Source of the DNA: Sneathia sanguinegens
GTDB taxonomy: Bacteria > Fusobacteriota > Fusobacteriia > Fusobacteriales > Leptotrichiaceae
DNA: 64,000 nucleotides
Assembly (NCBI RefSeq): GCF_001517935.1
Contig: NZ_LOQF01000001.1
Location: forward strand, 62,001-126,000
Reading direction: 5' to 3'
A program made the position numbers and the translations under genes. The notes under the pieces are model-generated. The model made no database searches, had not been told where the DNA came from, and saw only the letters and a list, made by a program, of their open reading frames with translations. Positions within the stretch are counted from its first letter, which is position 1. Each line of letters starts with the position of its first letter. Below are positions 36,098 through 46,089 of the stretch, in pieces.

Positions 36098-37756
36098 TTA
36101 TATTTTTCTTTTTGATAATTTATCTAAATAATTTTTTGTAATACTTGATATAATAGGTCTACCATGAGGACAGTTAAATTTATTAATTTCATGTATCCTT
36201 TTTACGAGATCTTTCATTTCTGGCATTGATAATTTTTGACCTGCCATAATAGAATAACGACAAGCCATAGAAATTATTACTTTTTCTCTAATATCGGTTA
36301 AAGTTTTATTGGACATTAAACATTCTATTATACTTTTTATTATCTTTTCATTTGTAGTACGAAGTTCAAAATCAGGAACAGCTCGTAATACAATTTCATT
36401 TTCAGATAATTCATCAATTTCAAAACAAAAATCAGAAAAAATTTGTATATTATTAAATAATATATTTTTTTCAGTTAATGATAATTCAAATACTTCAGGT
36501 ATCAATAATTGTTTTTTTGTCATTGTTTGATTATAATATTTTTCTTTTAAGGCTTCATAATTAAGTCTTTCATGTAAGGCGTGTTGATCATAAAAATCAA
36601 TACTATCTTTTTTTTGAACAACAATATATGTATCAAAGACTTGAGCTAAAATATTATATGATTTGTTTTCTTCAATAGTATCAGTATAAGAAAATAGTTC
36701 TTGAACTTTAGCTTCACTATGTTTAAAAGTATTTTCTTCTAAGACCTGTGAAACCTGTGTTGTTTTAGGTATAGAAGAAATAGTATAATTTTTTCTATCG
36801 TCTTCATAGAAAAAATCTTCTATAGCCTTTCTAATTTGTCTGTAGACTATTTTATCATCTGAAAATTTAATAATCTTTTTTGAAGGATGTACATTTACAT
36901 CAATTTCCGAAGGATTAATATCATATAAGATTATTGCAAAAGGGTATTTATGTTTCATAAGTTTTGTATAATAACCATCAATTACACTTCTTTCTATAAT
37001 ATTAGATTTACAATATCTCTTATTTATAAAGGTATAAATATAATTTTTAGAACCTCTATATATTTCTTGATTACCTAAATAACCATATTTGAATTTTTTT
37101 AAATTTCTATAAATATTTTTTCCTAATAATTCTATTATTGCATTATCAAGAGAAGTACCTGAACTTGAAAAAATAACTTTATCATCTATTATTAATTTTG
37201 TAGCTATTTCAAAATTAGCTAGGGCAAGTTTAAGTAAAATATCTTTTATAGCAGTTAATTCAGTTTGTTCTTTTCTTAAAAATTTTTTTCTTGCAGGGGT
37301 ATTATAGAACAAATCTCTTATTTCAATAATAGTACCAGTCTTCATTGCAACATCTGAAGAATTTACAATATTTCCCCCAAATATTGATATTTTTAAACCT
37401 AATTTGTTAGTTTCAGTTTTGGAAGAAATATTCATTTTTGAAACTGCAGCTATAGATGCTAAAGCCTCACCACGAAAGCCATAGGTATTTAGATTGAAAA
37501 TATCTTCTTTTGTATGTAATTTTGAAGTAGCATGTCGCTCTATACATAAGAAAAGGTCTTCTTTTACCATTCCTATACCATCATCTAGTATTTTAAAATA
37601 ACTAAGATCAGATTTAATATGAATTTCTATATTCTTTGCCTGTGCATCTATACTATTTTCATAAAGTTCTTTTATCATAGAAGCTGGATTGTCAACTACT
37701 TCACCAGCAGCTATAATATTTGAAACATTTTCATCAAGTATTTTTATAATACTCAT
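36098..37756 (-). CDS. mutL: MutL, DNA mismatch-repair protein with nicking motif
   Basis: GHKL-type ATPase that couples mismatch recognition to strand incision. It is 552 residues, on the short side. ATPase motifs are AAGEVV, KELYENSIDA (catalytic Glu, Asn), DDGIGM and GFRGEALASIAAVS. The C-terminal dimerisation domain carries the endonuclease motif DQHALHERLNYE (form DQHA-x2-E-x4-E), plus MACRYSI and FNCPHGRPI. MutL proteins with this set nick DNA, as in MutH-less bacteria. The SD lies directly after the T-run of the upstream ncRNA. Confidence 0.96.
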   Translation of the reverse strand: MSIIKILDENVSNIIAAGEVVDNPASMIKELYENSIDAQAKNIEIHIKSDLSYFKILDDGIGMVKEDLFLCIERHATSKLHTKEDIFNLNTYGFRGEALASIAAVSKMNISSKTETNKLGLKISIFGGNIVNSSDVAMKTGTIIEIRDLFYNTPARKKFLRKEQTELTAIKDILLKLALANFEIATKLIIDDKVIFSSSGTSLDNAIIELLGKNIYRNLKKFKYGYLGNQEIYRGSKNYIYTFINKRYCKSNIIERSVIDGYYTKLMKHKYPFAIILYDINPSEIDVNVHPSKKIIKFSDDKIVYRQIRKAIEDFFYEDDRKNYTISSIPKTTQVSQVLEENTFKHSEAKVQELFSYTDTIEENKSYNILAQVFDTYIVVQKKDSIDFYDQHALHERLNYEALKEKYYNQTMTKKQLLIPEVFELSLTEKNILFNNIQIFSDFCFEIDELSENEIVLRAVPDFELRTTNEKIIKSIIECLMSNKTLTDIREKVIISMACRYSIMAGQKLSMPEMKDLVKRIHEINKFNCPHGRPIISSITKNYLDKLSKRKI

Positions 37757-37766
37757 AATTCACCTC

Positions 37767-37961
37767 AAAAAAAAACTAGAGCTAGTACAAAATTTTTGGC
37801 TGCCTTTTACAATAAGACAAGTGGCAGGTATTTAATAGATATGTACAGAATCCGTTTAAGCTCATTGTCTTTCGTGATTAACCTGAGGCATATCTATCAG
37901 GGATCCCTCCAGTAAATATGAGTAAAGCCCAAAAATTAGTAGTACTCTTAGCTCTAGCTTA
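37767..37961 (-). ncRNA. ssrS: Structured non-coding RNA, 6S RNA candidate
   Basis: About 195 bases between aspS and mutL with no reading frame. On the minus strand it starts at a strong promoter and ends in nine T residues. The ends pair in a long closing stem: 37926-37957 with 37776-37801 (CTAGAGCTA..GTAC and the complementary AATTTTTGG/CCAAAAATT blocks). Inside, 37889-37897 pairs with 37835-37843 over nine bases, and 37823-37827 pairs with 37800-37804 as a side hairpin. A rod with open central region of this size is the architecture of 6S RNA, which binds sigma-70 RNA polymerase. I identify it by shape, size and promoter, not by conserved primary sequence, so another sRNA or a mutL leader remains possible. 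Confidence 0.6.
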
Positions 37962-37967
37962 TAATTA

Positions 37968-37996
37968 ATTATAACAATTAAAAATAAAATTGTCTA
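37968..37996 (-). promoter_or_regulatory. Promoter of the ncRNA
   Basis: Minus strand TAGACA (37991-37996), exactly 17 bases, TATAAT (37968-37973), with predicted start near 37961 where the closing stem begins. The -35 box includes the aspS stop codon. Confidence 0.7.
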
Positions 37997-39721
37997 TAAT
38001 TTTTTTAATTGTAAGTCTTTTTCTAATTGTGTAAGATCTACATCAGCTGGAGCACCAGTTAATAAATCTTGTCCCTTATTTGTTTTAGGGAAAGGAATAA
38101 CTTCCTTTATTGAATTTTCTTTTAGCATAACCATTAGCCATCTATCCAAACCGAAGGCTATACCACCATGAGGTGGAACTCCATATTTTAAGGCTTCTAA
38201 TAAGAAACCGAATTTATCAATTTGTTGTTCTTTTGAAATTAGTAGTCTATCAAATACAAGAGATTGTAATTTAGAATCATGTATTCTAATACCTCCTCCA
38301 CCAATTTCAAAACCATTTAAGACAAGGTCATAGGTATCAGATTTAATATTTGCTAAGTCATTTTTTTCAAGTAAGTCTATATCAGCTTTTTTTAACATAG
38401 TGAAAGGATGATGACAAGCCTTATATCTATTTTCTTCTTCACTAAATTCAAACATAGGGAAGTCTACTATCCATAAGAAATTAAATTTGTTTTTATCAAT
38501 TAAATTAAGTTCTTCAGCAATTTTAAGTCTTAGTGCTGAAAGAGAACTAAGAACTATTTCTTTTTTACCTGAAATAATTAGGGCTGTTTGATTATTTTTT
38601 AAATTCAATTTTTTTTCTAAATTTTTAATAGTATCTTCATCAAAAAATTTAAGTATAGAAGAATTTAATTCATCATTTTCTTTTTTTATAAAGGCAAGAC
38701 CTTTAGCTTTGAAATATGTTTTTACATAATCTTCATAGTCTTTTATATTTTTTCTTGAAAATATTTTATCGCAAACTATAGCTTTTATATATTCAGCTTC
38801 ATCAAAGATAGAAAAGCCTTTATTTTTTACACAATCTTTTATATCAATTAATTTCATATCAAATCTTGTATCAGGTTTGTCACAACCATAAAATTCCATT
38901 GCATCATCATAAGACATTTTAGGGAAGTCATAATTTGCTTCAAGACCTGTCACATCATGAAAAACTTTTTTAGCTAATTTTTCAATAATATTCATAATAT
39001 CTTCTTGTTCTACAAAAGACATTTCTATATCTACTTGAGTAAATTCAGGTTGTCTATCAGCTCTTAAATCTTCATCTCTAAAACATTTTGCAAGTTGATA
39101 ATACTTATCAAGACCAGCTATCATAAGAGTTTGTTTAAATAATTGTGGAGATTGAGGAAGAGCATAAAAACTACCTTTTTGTATTCTTGATGGAACAATA
39201 AAATCACGAGCACCTTCTGGGGTAGCCTTAGCAAGAACAGGTGTATCTAAGTCCAAAAAGCCATTATTATTTAAAAATTCTCTTATAGAAAAAAGCATAG
39301 TATTTCTTTTTATTAAATTATTTAACATACGAGGTTTTCTTAAATCAAGATATCTATATTTTAATCTAAGATTTTCATTGCTTGTTTCAGTATCATTAAT
39401 TTCAAAAGGTAAAGCTTTAGCCTCACTTAAAATATTAATATTAGTTGCAAGAACTTCTATATCACCAGTAGCCAATTTTGGGTTTTTTGAAGTTCTTTCT
39501 TGAACCAAACCTGTAATTTGTAAAACAAATTCATTTTTAATATTCTTAACTTTTTCAATTAAATCTTCTTTTATTAAAATTTGTGTTATGCCATATCTAT
39601 CACGAAGATCTATAAAGGCAAAAGCACCTAAATTTCTGATTGTATTAACCCAACCAGCTAAGGTTACTGTAGAACCACAATCTTTTAGTCTTAATTCATT
39701 TAATTTATGTGTTCTATACAT
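37994..39721 (-). CDS. aspS: Aspartyl-tRNA synthetase
   Basis: Class II synthetase of 575 residues, bacterial type. It has an N-terminal OB-fold domain (VTLAGWVNTIRNLGAFAFIDLRDRYGITQ), catalytic core with motif 2 FRDEDLRADRQPEFTQVDIEMSF near residue 213, the inserted GAD domain (about 285-400) and motif 3 GGIAFGLDRWLM near 525. It overlaps hisS by eight bases, a common aspS-hisS pairing. Whether it also charges tRNA-Asn cannot be told here; asnA two genes upstream makes free asparagine. Confidence 0.97.
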   Translation of the reverse strand: MYRTHKLNELRLKDCGSTVTLAGWVNTIRNLGAFAFIDLRDRYGITQILIKEDLIEKVKNIKNEFVLQITGLVQERTSKNPKLATGDIEVLATNINILSEAKALPFEINDTETSNENLRLKYRYLDLRKPRMLNNLIKRNTMLFSIREFLNNNGFLDLDTPVLAKATPEGARDFIVPSRIQKGSFYALPQSPQLFKQTLMIAGLDKYYQLAKCFRDEDLRADRQPEFTQVDIEMSFVEQEDIMNIIEKLAKKVFHDVTGLEANYDFPKMSYDDAMEFYGCDKPDTRFDMKLIDIKDCVKNKGFSIFDEAEYIKAIVCDKIFSRKNIKDYEDYVKTYFKAKGLAFIKKENDELNSSILKFFDEDTIKNLEKKLNLKNNQTALIISGKKEIVLSSLSALRLKIAEELNLIDKNKFNFLWIVDFPMFEFSEEENRYKACHHPFTMLKKADIDLLEKNDLANIKSDTYDLVLNGFEIGGGGIRIHDSKLQSLVFDRLLISKEQQIDKFGFLLEALKYGVPPHGGIAFGLDRWLMVMLKENSIKEVIPFPKTNKGQDLLTGAPADVDLTQLEKDLQLKKL

Positions 39722-40949
39722 TTTCCAAAACTCCTTTCAATTCAGTTAATGGAACTGTTATTTGTTGACCATCTTTAAAGTTTTTAATAGATATTTCCCT
39801 ATTTTTTTGTTCATTTTCTCCAAGTATAAGAACAATATCAGCATTTAACTTGTTAGCTTTTTTCATTTGAGAACTGAAATTCTTAATAGAGTATTCATAA
39901 CAAATTTCGTAATTAATATTCTTTAATTCTTCTAAAATATCAAATAAATAGTCCTTAGTTTCTTCAAAATATGCTATAAATATTTTATGCTTAGGCTTAG
40001 GTAATAATGTTTCATCAAGTAAAAGCATTATTCTTTCGATACCTGCTGCAAAACCTATAGCTGGTACAGATTTATTTGATAGATATTCTATTAATTTATC
40101 ATATCTACCTCCACCTAAGACAGTTGCTTGAGCACCAAGTAAATTAGATTTAATTTCAAATACTGTATCAGAGTAATAATCAAGACCTCTAACTAATTTA
40201 TCATTTATGATATAATTAATTTTAAATTTATTAAGATAATTTAAAACTTTGTCAAAATATTCTTTGCTTTCTTCGTCAAAATAATCATGAAGTTTTGGGG
40301 CATTAGCTACAATTTCATCATCTTCCTTTGAATCAAGGACTCTTAATGGATTTTTATAGCATCTAACTTTTGAATTTTCAGATAAAGCTTCATAATTAGC
40401 TATTAAATATTTTTGAAGGTCAGCAATATATTTTTTACGAGATTCGATATTTCCTAAGCTATTTATTTCTACAGTTAAATTTTTAATACCTAATTTTTCT
40501 AAAAATTCACAAGCAATAGAAATTATTTGTGCATCAAGAAAAGGATCTCTTACTCCAAAACATTCAAGACCTGTTTGGTAAAATTCTCTATAACGACCTT
40601 TTTGAGGTGCTTCATAACGGTACATTGGACCATAATAATACCATTTAGTAATATTTTGAACATTATATAATTTTGCTTCAAGAAAAGCACGAACTGAACT
40701 TGCAGTTCCTTCTGGTCTTAGGGCAACTTCACGCCCTCCTTTATCAGTGAAAGAATACATTTCCTTAGAAACAACATCTGTTTCATCTCCAACACTTCTT
40801 TTGAATAGTGCTAATTCTTCAAGTATAGGAGTTATAAGGCGAGAATAACCATATTTTTTAAAGACACTATCTGCAGTATTAGTTATAAATTCAAATTTTT
40901 GCATATCTAAATAGTGAATATCCTTCATACCTTTTAAAATTTGTATCAT
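39714..40949 (-). CDS. hisS: Histidyl-tRNA synthetase
   Basis: Class II synthetase of 411 residues. Motif 2 is MYRYEAPQKGRYREFYQTGLECFG near residue 110, the histidine-binding motif LVRGLDYYSDTVFEI near 258, and motif 3 PAIGFAAGIERI near 300. The C-terminal anticodon-binding domain starts near 320. It overlaps both tmk and aspS. Confidence 0.97.
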   Translation of the reverse strand: MIQILKGMKDIHYLDMQKFEFITNTADSVFKKYGYSRLITPILEELALFKRSVGDETDVVSKEMYSFTDKGGREVALRPEGTASSVRAFLEAKLYNVQNITKWYYYGPMYRYEAPQKGRYREFYQTGLECFGVRDPFLDAQIISIACEFLEKLGIKNLTVEINSLGNIESRKKYIADLQKYLIANYEALSENSKVRCYKNPLRVLDSKEDDEIVANAPKLHDYFDEESKEYFDKVLNYLNKFKINYIINDKLVRGLDYYSDTVFEIKSNLLGAQATVLGGGRYDKLIEYLSNKSVPAIGFAAGIERIMLLLDETLLPKPKHKIFIAYFEETKDYLFDILEELKNINYEICYEYSIKNFSSQMKKANKLNADIVLILGENEQKNREISIKNFKDGQQITVPLTELKGVLENV

Positions 40950-41626
40950 ACCAATATCTCCTCTTTTACAAATTTCATTATATCTTTTTGAATATCATCA
41001 ATACTTCTTAAAGAAGAAGCATCAATGCAATTTACAATTTTCATATCATATAGTTTTGCAATTTTAATTGCAACGGTATATGCACGCTTTTTTTGTTCTT
41101 CATCAGCTTCTAAAATATCTTTTGTTGAAGAACCATCTATTTTATTTTTTCTATTTTTTAAGATTTTATTAGAAAATTCATAAGGCATATCTAATAAAAT
41201 CATTAAATCAGGTTTTGGAAGAGCAAATTTATTCCACTCTAAATCAATTAACCAATTATTATATTCCATGAATTTATTTTCATCATCTATTCTATTAGCC
41301 TGATGAATAATATTTGAAATTGTATATCTATCAGCTATAATAATATAGCCTTCATTATATAGCTTTTCCCAATCAGACTTAAATGAGGCGTATCTATCTA
41401 TGGCGAAGAAGCTAGAAGATGCAAAAATATTTACATCTTCATTTTTACCAAATTCTCCATTTAGATACATTTTGACTGGTTCACAAGCAGGACTGTTATA
41501 ATTAGGGAAGCTAATTTTAGCTACTTTTAGCCCTAAATTAATTAGATTTTTGTATAAATAATCAGTTTGAGTTTGCTTACCACAACCATCAGTACCTTCT
41601 ATAACTATTAATTTTCCTTTTATCAT
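40946..41626 (-). CDS. tmk: Thymidylate kinase
   Basis: Phosphorylates dTMP to dTDP. It is 226 residues with P-loop [13 protein letters not shown] at residue 9, the DRY motif in [10 protein letters not shown] near 98, and a region with DMPYEFS near 146. The segment between DRY and the lid carries an insertion ([22 protein letters not shown]) seen in longer thymidylate kinases. The four-base overlaps with asnA and hisS indicate coupled translation. Confidence 0.93.
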   Translation of the reverse strand: MIKGKLIVIEGTDGCGKQTQTDYLYKNLINLGLKVAKISFPNYNSPACEPVKMYLNGEFGKNEDVNIFASSSFFAIDRYASFKSDWEKLYNEGYIIIADRYTISNIIHQANRIDDENKFMEYNNWLIDLEWNKFALPKPDLMILLDMPYEFSNKILKNRKNKIDGSSTKDILEADEEQKKRAYTVAIKIAKLYDMKIVNCIDASSLRSIDDIQKDIMKFVKEEILV

Positions 41627-42627
41627 AATAAATTTATACCTGCTTTTTCACAATTATCTTCAATATCTTTAGTCCATATTGAAGCTTGAACTTCACCAAT
41701 GTGTGCAGCTTTTAAGAAGAGCATACATATTCTTGATTGACCTATACCTCCACCAATAGTTAAAGGTAGTTGATCAGAAAGTAACATTTCATGGAATTTT
41801 GATAGAGTAGTTATGCCAGCCTTAGCTAATTGTTCTTTTAAGGCAGTCTTATCAACTCTTATACCCATAGAAGACAATTCAAAAGCAATATCAAGAACTT
41901 CATTGTAGACAATAATATCTCCATTCAATTTCCAATCGTCATAATCTGGAGCACGACCATCGTGTTTTTCACCATTAGTCAATAAATCTCCAATTTGCAT
42001 TATAAATACAGAACCGTATTTTTTAACAATTTCTTTTTCTCTTTCTTTAGGATCTAAAGTAGGATATAGATCAAGTAATTCTTGTGAAGTAATAAAATGT
42101 ATTTCATCTGTTAAAAAAGGCTTGTAGTTAGGAATTTTTTTACAAAGCATTTCTTGAGTACGAAGAAAAACAGAATATATTTTTTTAACCATGTGTTGTA
42201 AAAATTCAATATTTCTATTTTCTTTTGTAATTATAGCTTCCCAATCCCATTGATCTACATAAATAGAATGAAGATTGTCTAGTTCTTCATCACGACGAAT
42301 AGCATTCATATCTGTATAAATACCATAACCAGTTTTAACACCATATCTTTTTAAAGCATATCTTTTCCATTTTGCAAGAGAATGTACAATTTCTATTTCC
42401 TTTGCAGGATCTTCTAACATTTCAAAACGAACAGGTCTTTCAACACCATTTAAATTATCATTTAAACCTGTATCAGTTCTTACAAAAAGTGGGGCTGAAA
42501 TTCTTGTTAATTTAAGTTCTTTTGCTAATTCAATTTCAAAAAAATCTTTTATAATTTTAATTAATATTTCAGTTTCAAGTATAGTTCTTTTTGATTTGTA
42601 TCCAGCGGGTATTAATGTTTTTGACAT
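41623..42627 (-). CDS. asnA: AsnA, ammonia-dependent asparagine synthetase
   Basis: Makes asparagine from aspartate, ammonia and ATP. It is 334 residues with a class II synthetase-like fold related to AspRS. Family blocks are [23 protein letters not shown] near residue 45, [12 protein letters not shown] near 82, [25 protein letters not shown] near 108, and [12 protein letters not shown] near 293. It is followed within the same operon by tmk, hisS and aspS. Confidence 0.96.
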   Translation of the reverse strand: MSKTLIPAGYKSKRTILETEILIKIIKDFFEIELAKELKLTRISAPLFVRTDTGLNDNLNGVERPVRFEMLEDPAKEIEIVHSLAKWKRYALKRYGVKTGYGIYTDMNAIRRDEELDNLHSIYVDQWDWEAIITKENRNIEFLQHMVKKIYSVFLRTQEMLCKKIPNYKPFLTDEIHFITSQELLDLYPTLDPKEREKEIVKKYGSVFIMQIGDLLTNGEKHDGRAPDYDDWKLNGDIIVYNEVLDIAFELSSMGIRVDKTALKEQLAKAGITTLSKFHEMLLSDQLPLTIGGGIGQSRICMLFLKAAHIGEVQASIWTKDIEDNCEKAGINLL

Positions 42628-42637
42628 AAGTTCTCCT

Positions 42638-44629
42638 TTATTTTTTATTTTCTAAAATGTTTATAAAATCTGTTTCATTTAAAATTTGTATGTTTAATTT
42701 TTTAGCTTTTTCTAATTTAGAACCAGCCTTGGCACCAACTATTAAATAGTTTAAATTTTTTGAAATGGTAGTTAAATATTTACCGCCATATGTTTCAATA
42801 ATATCCTTAATTTCTTCTCTTTTGAAATTTTCAAGAGTTCCTGTTGCAAGGAAAGTTTTTCCACTAATATATTTATTATATTTTGTTATTTTTTCCTGAG
42901 TTTCTAAGATAAAACCTATTTCTTTTAAGCCTTTTATTAATCTTAAATTATTTTTATCTTTAAAAAATTCTATAATAGAAGAGGCTACTTTTTCTCCAAC
43001 TCCTTTAATTTGAGCTAATTTTTCATAATCAGCTTGTATAAGTTCATCAATATTTGAAATATTATTACAAATAAGGTTTGCTGTTGTTTTACCAACATAA
43101 GGTATTCCAAGAGAGTAAAGAACTTGATTAAAGCTATTATTTTTAGATTTTTCAATATTTTCAATTAAGTTATCGACATTTTTTTGACCTAACTTATCAA
43201 AAGTAATTAGATCATTTTTAAAATTCTTTAAATTATATATATCAAGTATATTGGTTATAAAGCCTAGTTTAATAAGTTTTTTTACTATTTTTTCTCCTAA
43301 GCCCTTTATATTCATACATTCTCTTGAAACAAAATATTCAATAGAACGCATAATTTTTTCTGGGCAAAAGGCATTCAAACATTTTATTGCTACCAAATTA
43401 TCAAAAGTATGTAAGATTTCATTACAACTAGGACAATGTGTAGGTATTTTTACTTCAACTTGACTCTTATCTCTTTTTGAAAAGACAACATTTATAACTT
43501 GTGGGATAATTTCAGCAGCTTTTTCTACAACAACAATATCATTTATTCTTATATCTTTTTTTCTAAGTTCATCAAAATTATGTAAAGATGCTCTTTTTAC
43601 AATAGAACCAGATAAGTCAATAGGTTCAAAATTTGCTACAGGAGTAATAACTCCAGTACGACCTACTTGAAAATCAATAGATAAAATTCTTGTTTCCTTT
43701 TGATCAGGTTTAAATTTATATGCTATTGCCCATCTAGGACTTTTTGCTGTATAACCAAGAGTTTCATAAGTTGATAAATCATTGACTTTCAGTACTAAAC
43801 CATCAGTTTCAAAATTTAATTTTTTTCTTGCAACATTCCAATAATCAATAGATTTTTTTAAAGAATCAAAATCATTATGTAATTCGAAGACATTTGCTGT
43901 ATCAAAGCCTAAATCCTTTAAAAGTTTAATACTATCAAGATGAGTTGAAAGTCCAAAATCTTCTGTATTTATTACATAGTAAAGAAAACAAGCTAAATTT
44001 CTATTAGCTACTATTTTTGAGTCTAGTTGTCTTATTGTACCACTAGCAGCATTTCTAGGATTTGAAAAAACTTCTTCTCCATTAGCCTCTCTATCTTTAT
44101 TTATTCTATTAAATTCAGAAATTGGAAAAATAATTTCTCCACGAACTTCTATATCGATATCTTTTTTTAATATCTTAGGTATATTTTTTATTTGATAAAT
44201 ATTATCAGTAACATCTTCACCATAAATACCGTCTCCTCTAGTTAAAGCTTGAACTAATCTTCCATTTTTATATTGTAAATCAATGCTTAAACCATCTAAT
44301 TTTAATTCTAAGACATAACTAATAGGGCTATTTAGAATTTTTCTTACTCTTAAATCAAAGTCTTTAATATCATCAATACTATAAGTATTAGCTAAACTTA
44401 ACATAGGTCTTTTATGTTTTACCTTATGAAATTTTGTATTAATAGAACCACCAACTTTTTGGCTAGGTGAATATTCATTTTTAAATTGAGGATATTCTTT
44501 TTCAATTTGTTCTAATTCTTTGAGTAAAAGATCGAATTCTTTATCAGAAATTAAACTTTCATTTTTTTCATAATAATAATATGAGTATTTTTCTATTAAA
44601 TCTTTTAATTCTTTATATCTTTCTAACAT
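42638..44629 (-). CDS. ligA: NAD-dependent DNA ligase LigA
   Basis: Seals nicks during replication and repair using NAD. It is 663 residues: Ia domain at the N-terminus, adenylation lysine in ELKLDGLS near 114, OB-fold, a zinc finger C-x2-C-x14-C-x4-C (CPSC to CLNAFC) near 400-423, helix-hairpin-helix repeats near 500-560, and a C-terminal BRCT domain starting near 588 ([19 protein letters not shown]). It begins at the guaB stop. Confidence 0.98.
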   Translation of the reverse strand: MLERYKELKDLIEKYSYYYYEKNESLISDKEFDLLLKELEQIEKEYPQFKNEYSPSQKVGGSINTKFHKVKHKRPMLSLANTYSIDDIKDFDLRVRKILNSPISYVLELKLDGLSIDLQYKNGRLVQALTRGDGIYGEDVTDNIYQIKNIPKILKKDIDIEVRGEIIFPISEFNRINKDREANGEEVFSNPRNAASGTIRQLDSKIVANRNLACFLYYVINTEDFGLSTHLDSIKLLKDLGFDTANVFELHNDFDSLKKSIDYWNVARKKLNFETDGLVLKVNDLSTYETLGYTAKSPRWAIAYKFKPDQKETRILSIDFQVGRTGVITPVANFEPIDLSGSIVKRASLHNFDELRKKDIRINDIVVVEKAAEIIPQVINVVFSKRDKSQVEVKIPTHCPSCNEILHTFDNLVAIKCLNAFCPEKIMRSIEYFVSRECMNIKGLGEKIVKKLIKLGFITNILDIYNLKNFKNDLITFDKLGQKNVDNLIENIEKSKNNSFNQVLYSLGIPYVGKTTANLICNNISNIDELIQADYEKLAQIKGVGEKVASSIIEFFKDKNNLRLIKGLKEIGFILETQEKITKYNKYISGKTFLATGTLENFKREEIKDIIETYGGKYLTTISKNLNYLIVGAKAGSKLEKAKKLNIQILNETDFINILENKK

Positions 44630-46089
44630 TAATTTGCTCCAGAATAATTAGGTGCTTCCTTTGTTATAATAACATCATGAGGGTGAGATTCTTTAAGACC
44701 AGCATTAGTAATTTTTACAAAAACACCATTTTCTTTTAATTCTTGGATAGTCTTAGAACCACAGTAACCCATACCAGCACGAAGACCACCACATAATTGA
44801 AATACTGTATCTTTTAATTTACCTTTAGCAGGAACCATAGATTCTATTCCTTCAGGTACAAGTTTATCTGTTGCAGCTTCTAATTGGAAATATCTATCTT
44901 TACTTCCTCTTTTCATTGCTATAAGTGAACCCATACCTACATAGCTTTTATAGCTTCTACCATTATATAAGATTTCTTCACCTGGGGCTTCTTTTGTACC
45001 TGCAAGTAAACCACCAAGCATTACACAATCAGCTCCAGCTGCAATGGCTTTTACAATATCACCAGATAATTTTATACCACCATCAGCAATAACACCTATT
45101 CCTAATGGATTACAATATTCACTAACTTCCATAACAGCACTTAGTTGAGGCATACCAACACCAGCTACTACCCGAGTAGTACAAATAGATCCAGGACCTA
45201 TACCAACTTTTACAGCATTACAACCAGCTTCAACAAGGGCTTGTGCAGCTTCTTTAGTTACTATATTACCTCCAATAATTTGTAAATTAGGGAATTTTTG
45301 TCTTATTTCTTTAATTTTTTCTAGGACTCCTTTAGAATGTCCATGTGCAGAGTCAACAGTAATTATATCAACACCAGCTTCAACAAGGGCAGTAACCCTC
45401 TTAAGTGTATCTGTACCTATACCAACAGCAGCACCAACACGAAGTCTTCCTTTTTTATCCTTACAAGCGTTAGGATAGTTTACTATATTATCAATATCTT
45501 TTATAGTAATTAAACCTTTTAAAATCTTCCCTTCAACTATAGGTAATTTTTCAATTCTATTTTCCAATAGTATTTTTTTAGCTTCTTCAAAAGTAATATT
45601 TGGATTAGCAGTTATTAAATTTTCCTTTGTCATAACATCAGTAACTTTAAGAGATAAATCTTCACGATATTTTAAATCACGATTAGTAATAATACCTAAT
45701 AATTCATTTTTATCATTTATTACAGGTAAACCAGAGATTCTATATTTTCTCATAAGATCATCAGCATCTTTTAGTATAGAATTAACATTAAGTGTAATAG
45801 GATTTGTAATCATACCACTTTCAGAACGCTTAACTTTATGAACTTCTTCAGCCTGTCTATCTATAGTCATATTCTTGTGTATAAAACCTATACCACCAAC
45901 TCTAGCTAAGGCAATTGCAAGATTAGATTCTGTTACAGTATCCATAGCAGCACTAAGAATAGGCACATTAAGTGTAATTTCTTTTGTTAATTTAGTTTTT
46001 AAAATAACTTCACTAGGAATAACATTTGAAGCTTGTGGTATTAAAAGTACATCATCAAAGGTCAAACCTTCTTTAATAATTTTATTCAA
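44629..46089 (-). CDS. guaB: IMP dehydrogenase
   Basis: Oxidises IMP to XMP, the committed step to guanine nucleotides. It is 486 residues with a TIM barrel interrupted by two CBS domains (about 93-205). The catalytic loop is GPGSICTTRVVAGVG near 298 (Cys nucleophile). GGLLAGTKEAPGE and the flap region MGSLIAMKRGSKDRY follow. The start is TTG at 46089 with an SD (AGGAGGG) seven bases upstream; the 5' end overlaps the WD40-UDG gene. Confidence 0.97.
   Translation of the reverse strand: MNKIIKEGLTFDDVLLIPQASNVIPSEVILKTKLTKEITLNVPILSAAMDTVTESNLAIALARVGGIGFIHKNMTIDRQAEEVHKVKRSESGMITNPITLNVNSILKDADDLMRKYRISGLPVINDKNELLGIITNRDLKYREDLSLKVTDVMTKENLITANPNITFEEAKKILLENRIEKLPIVEGKILKGLITIKDIDNIVNYPNACKDKKGRLRVGAAVGIGTDTLKRVTALVEAGVDIITVDSAHGHSKGVLEKIKEIRQKFPNLQIIGGNIVTKEAAQALVEAGCNAVKVGIGPGSICTTRVVAGVGMPQLSAVMEVSEYCNPLGIGVIADGGIKLSGDIVKAIAAGADCVMLGGLLAGTKEAPGEEILYNGRSYKSYVGMGSLIAMKRGSKDRYFQLEAATDKLVPEGIESMVPAKGKLKDTVFQLCGGLRAGMGYCGSKTIQELKENGVFVKITNAGLKESHPHDVIITKEAPNYSGAN

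Noticed and set aside
37757-37993. T-box or other tRNA-synthetase leader
   Set aside because: It lies downstream of aspS, not before it, and I see no T-box consensus; the promoter and T-run fit a separate RNA.
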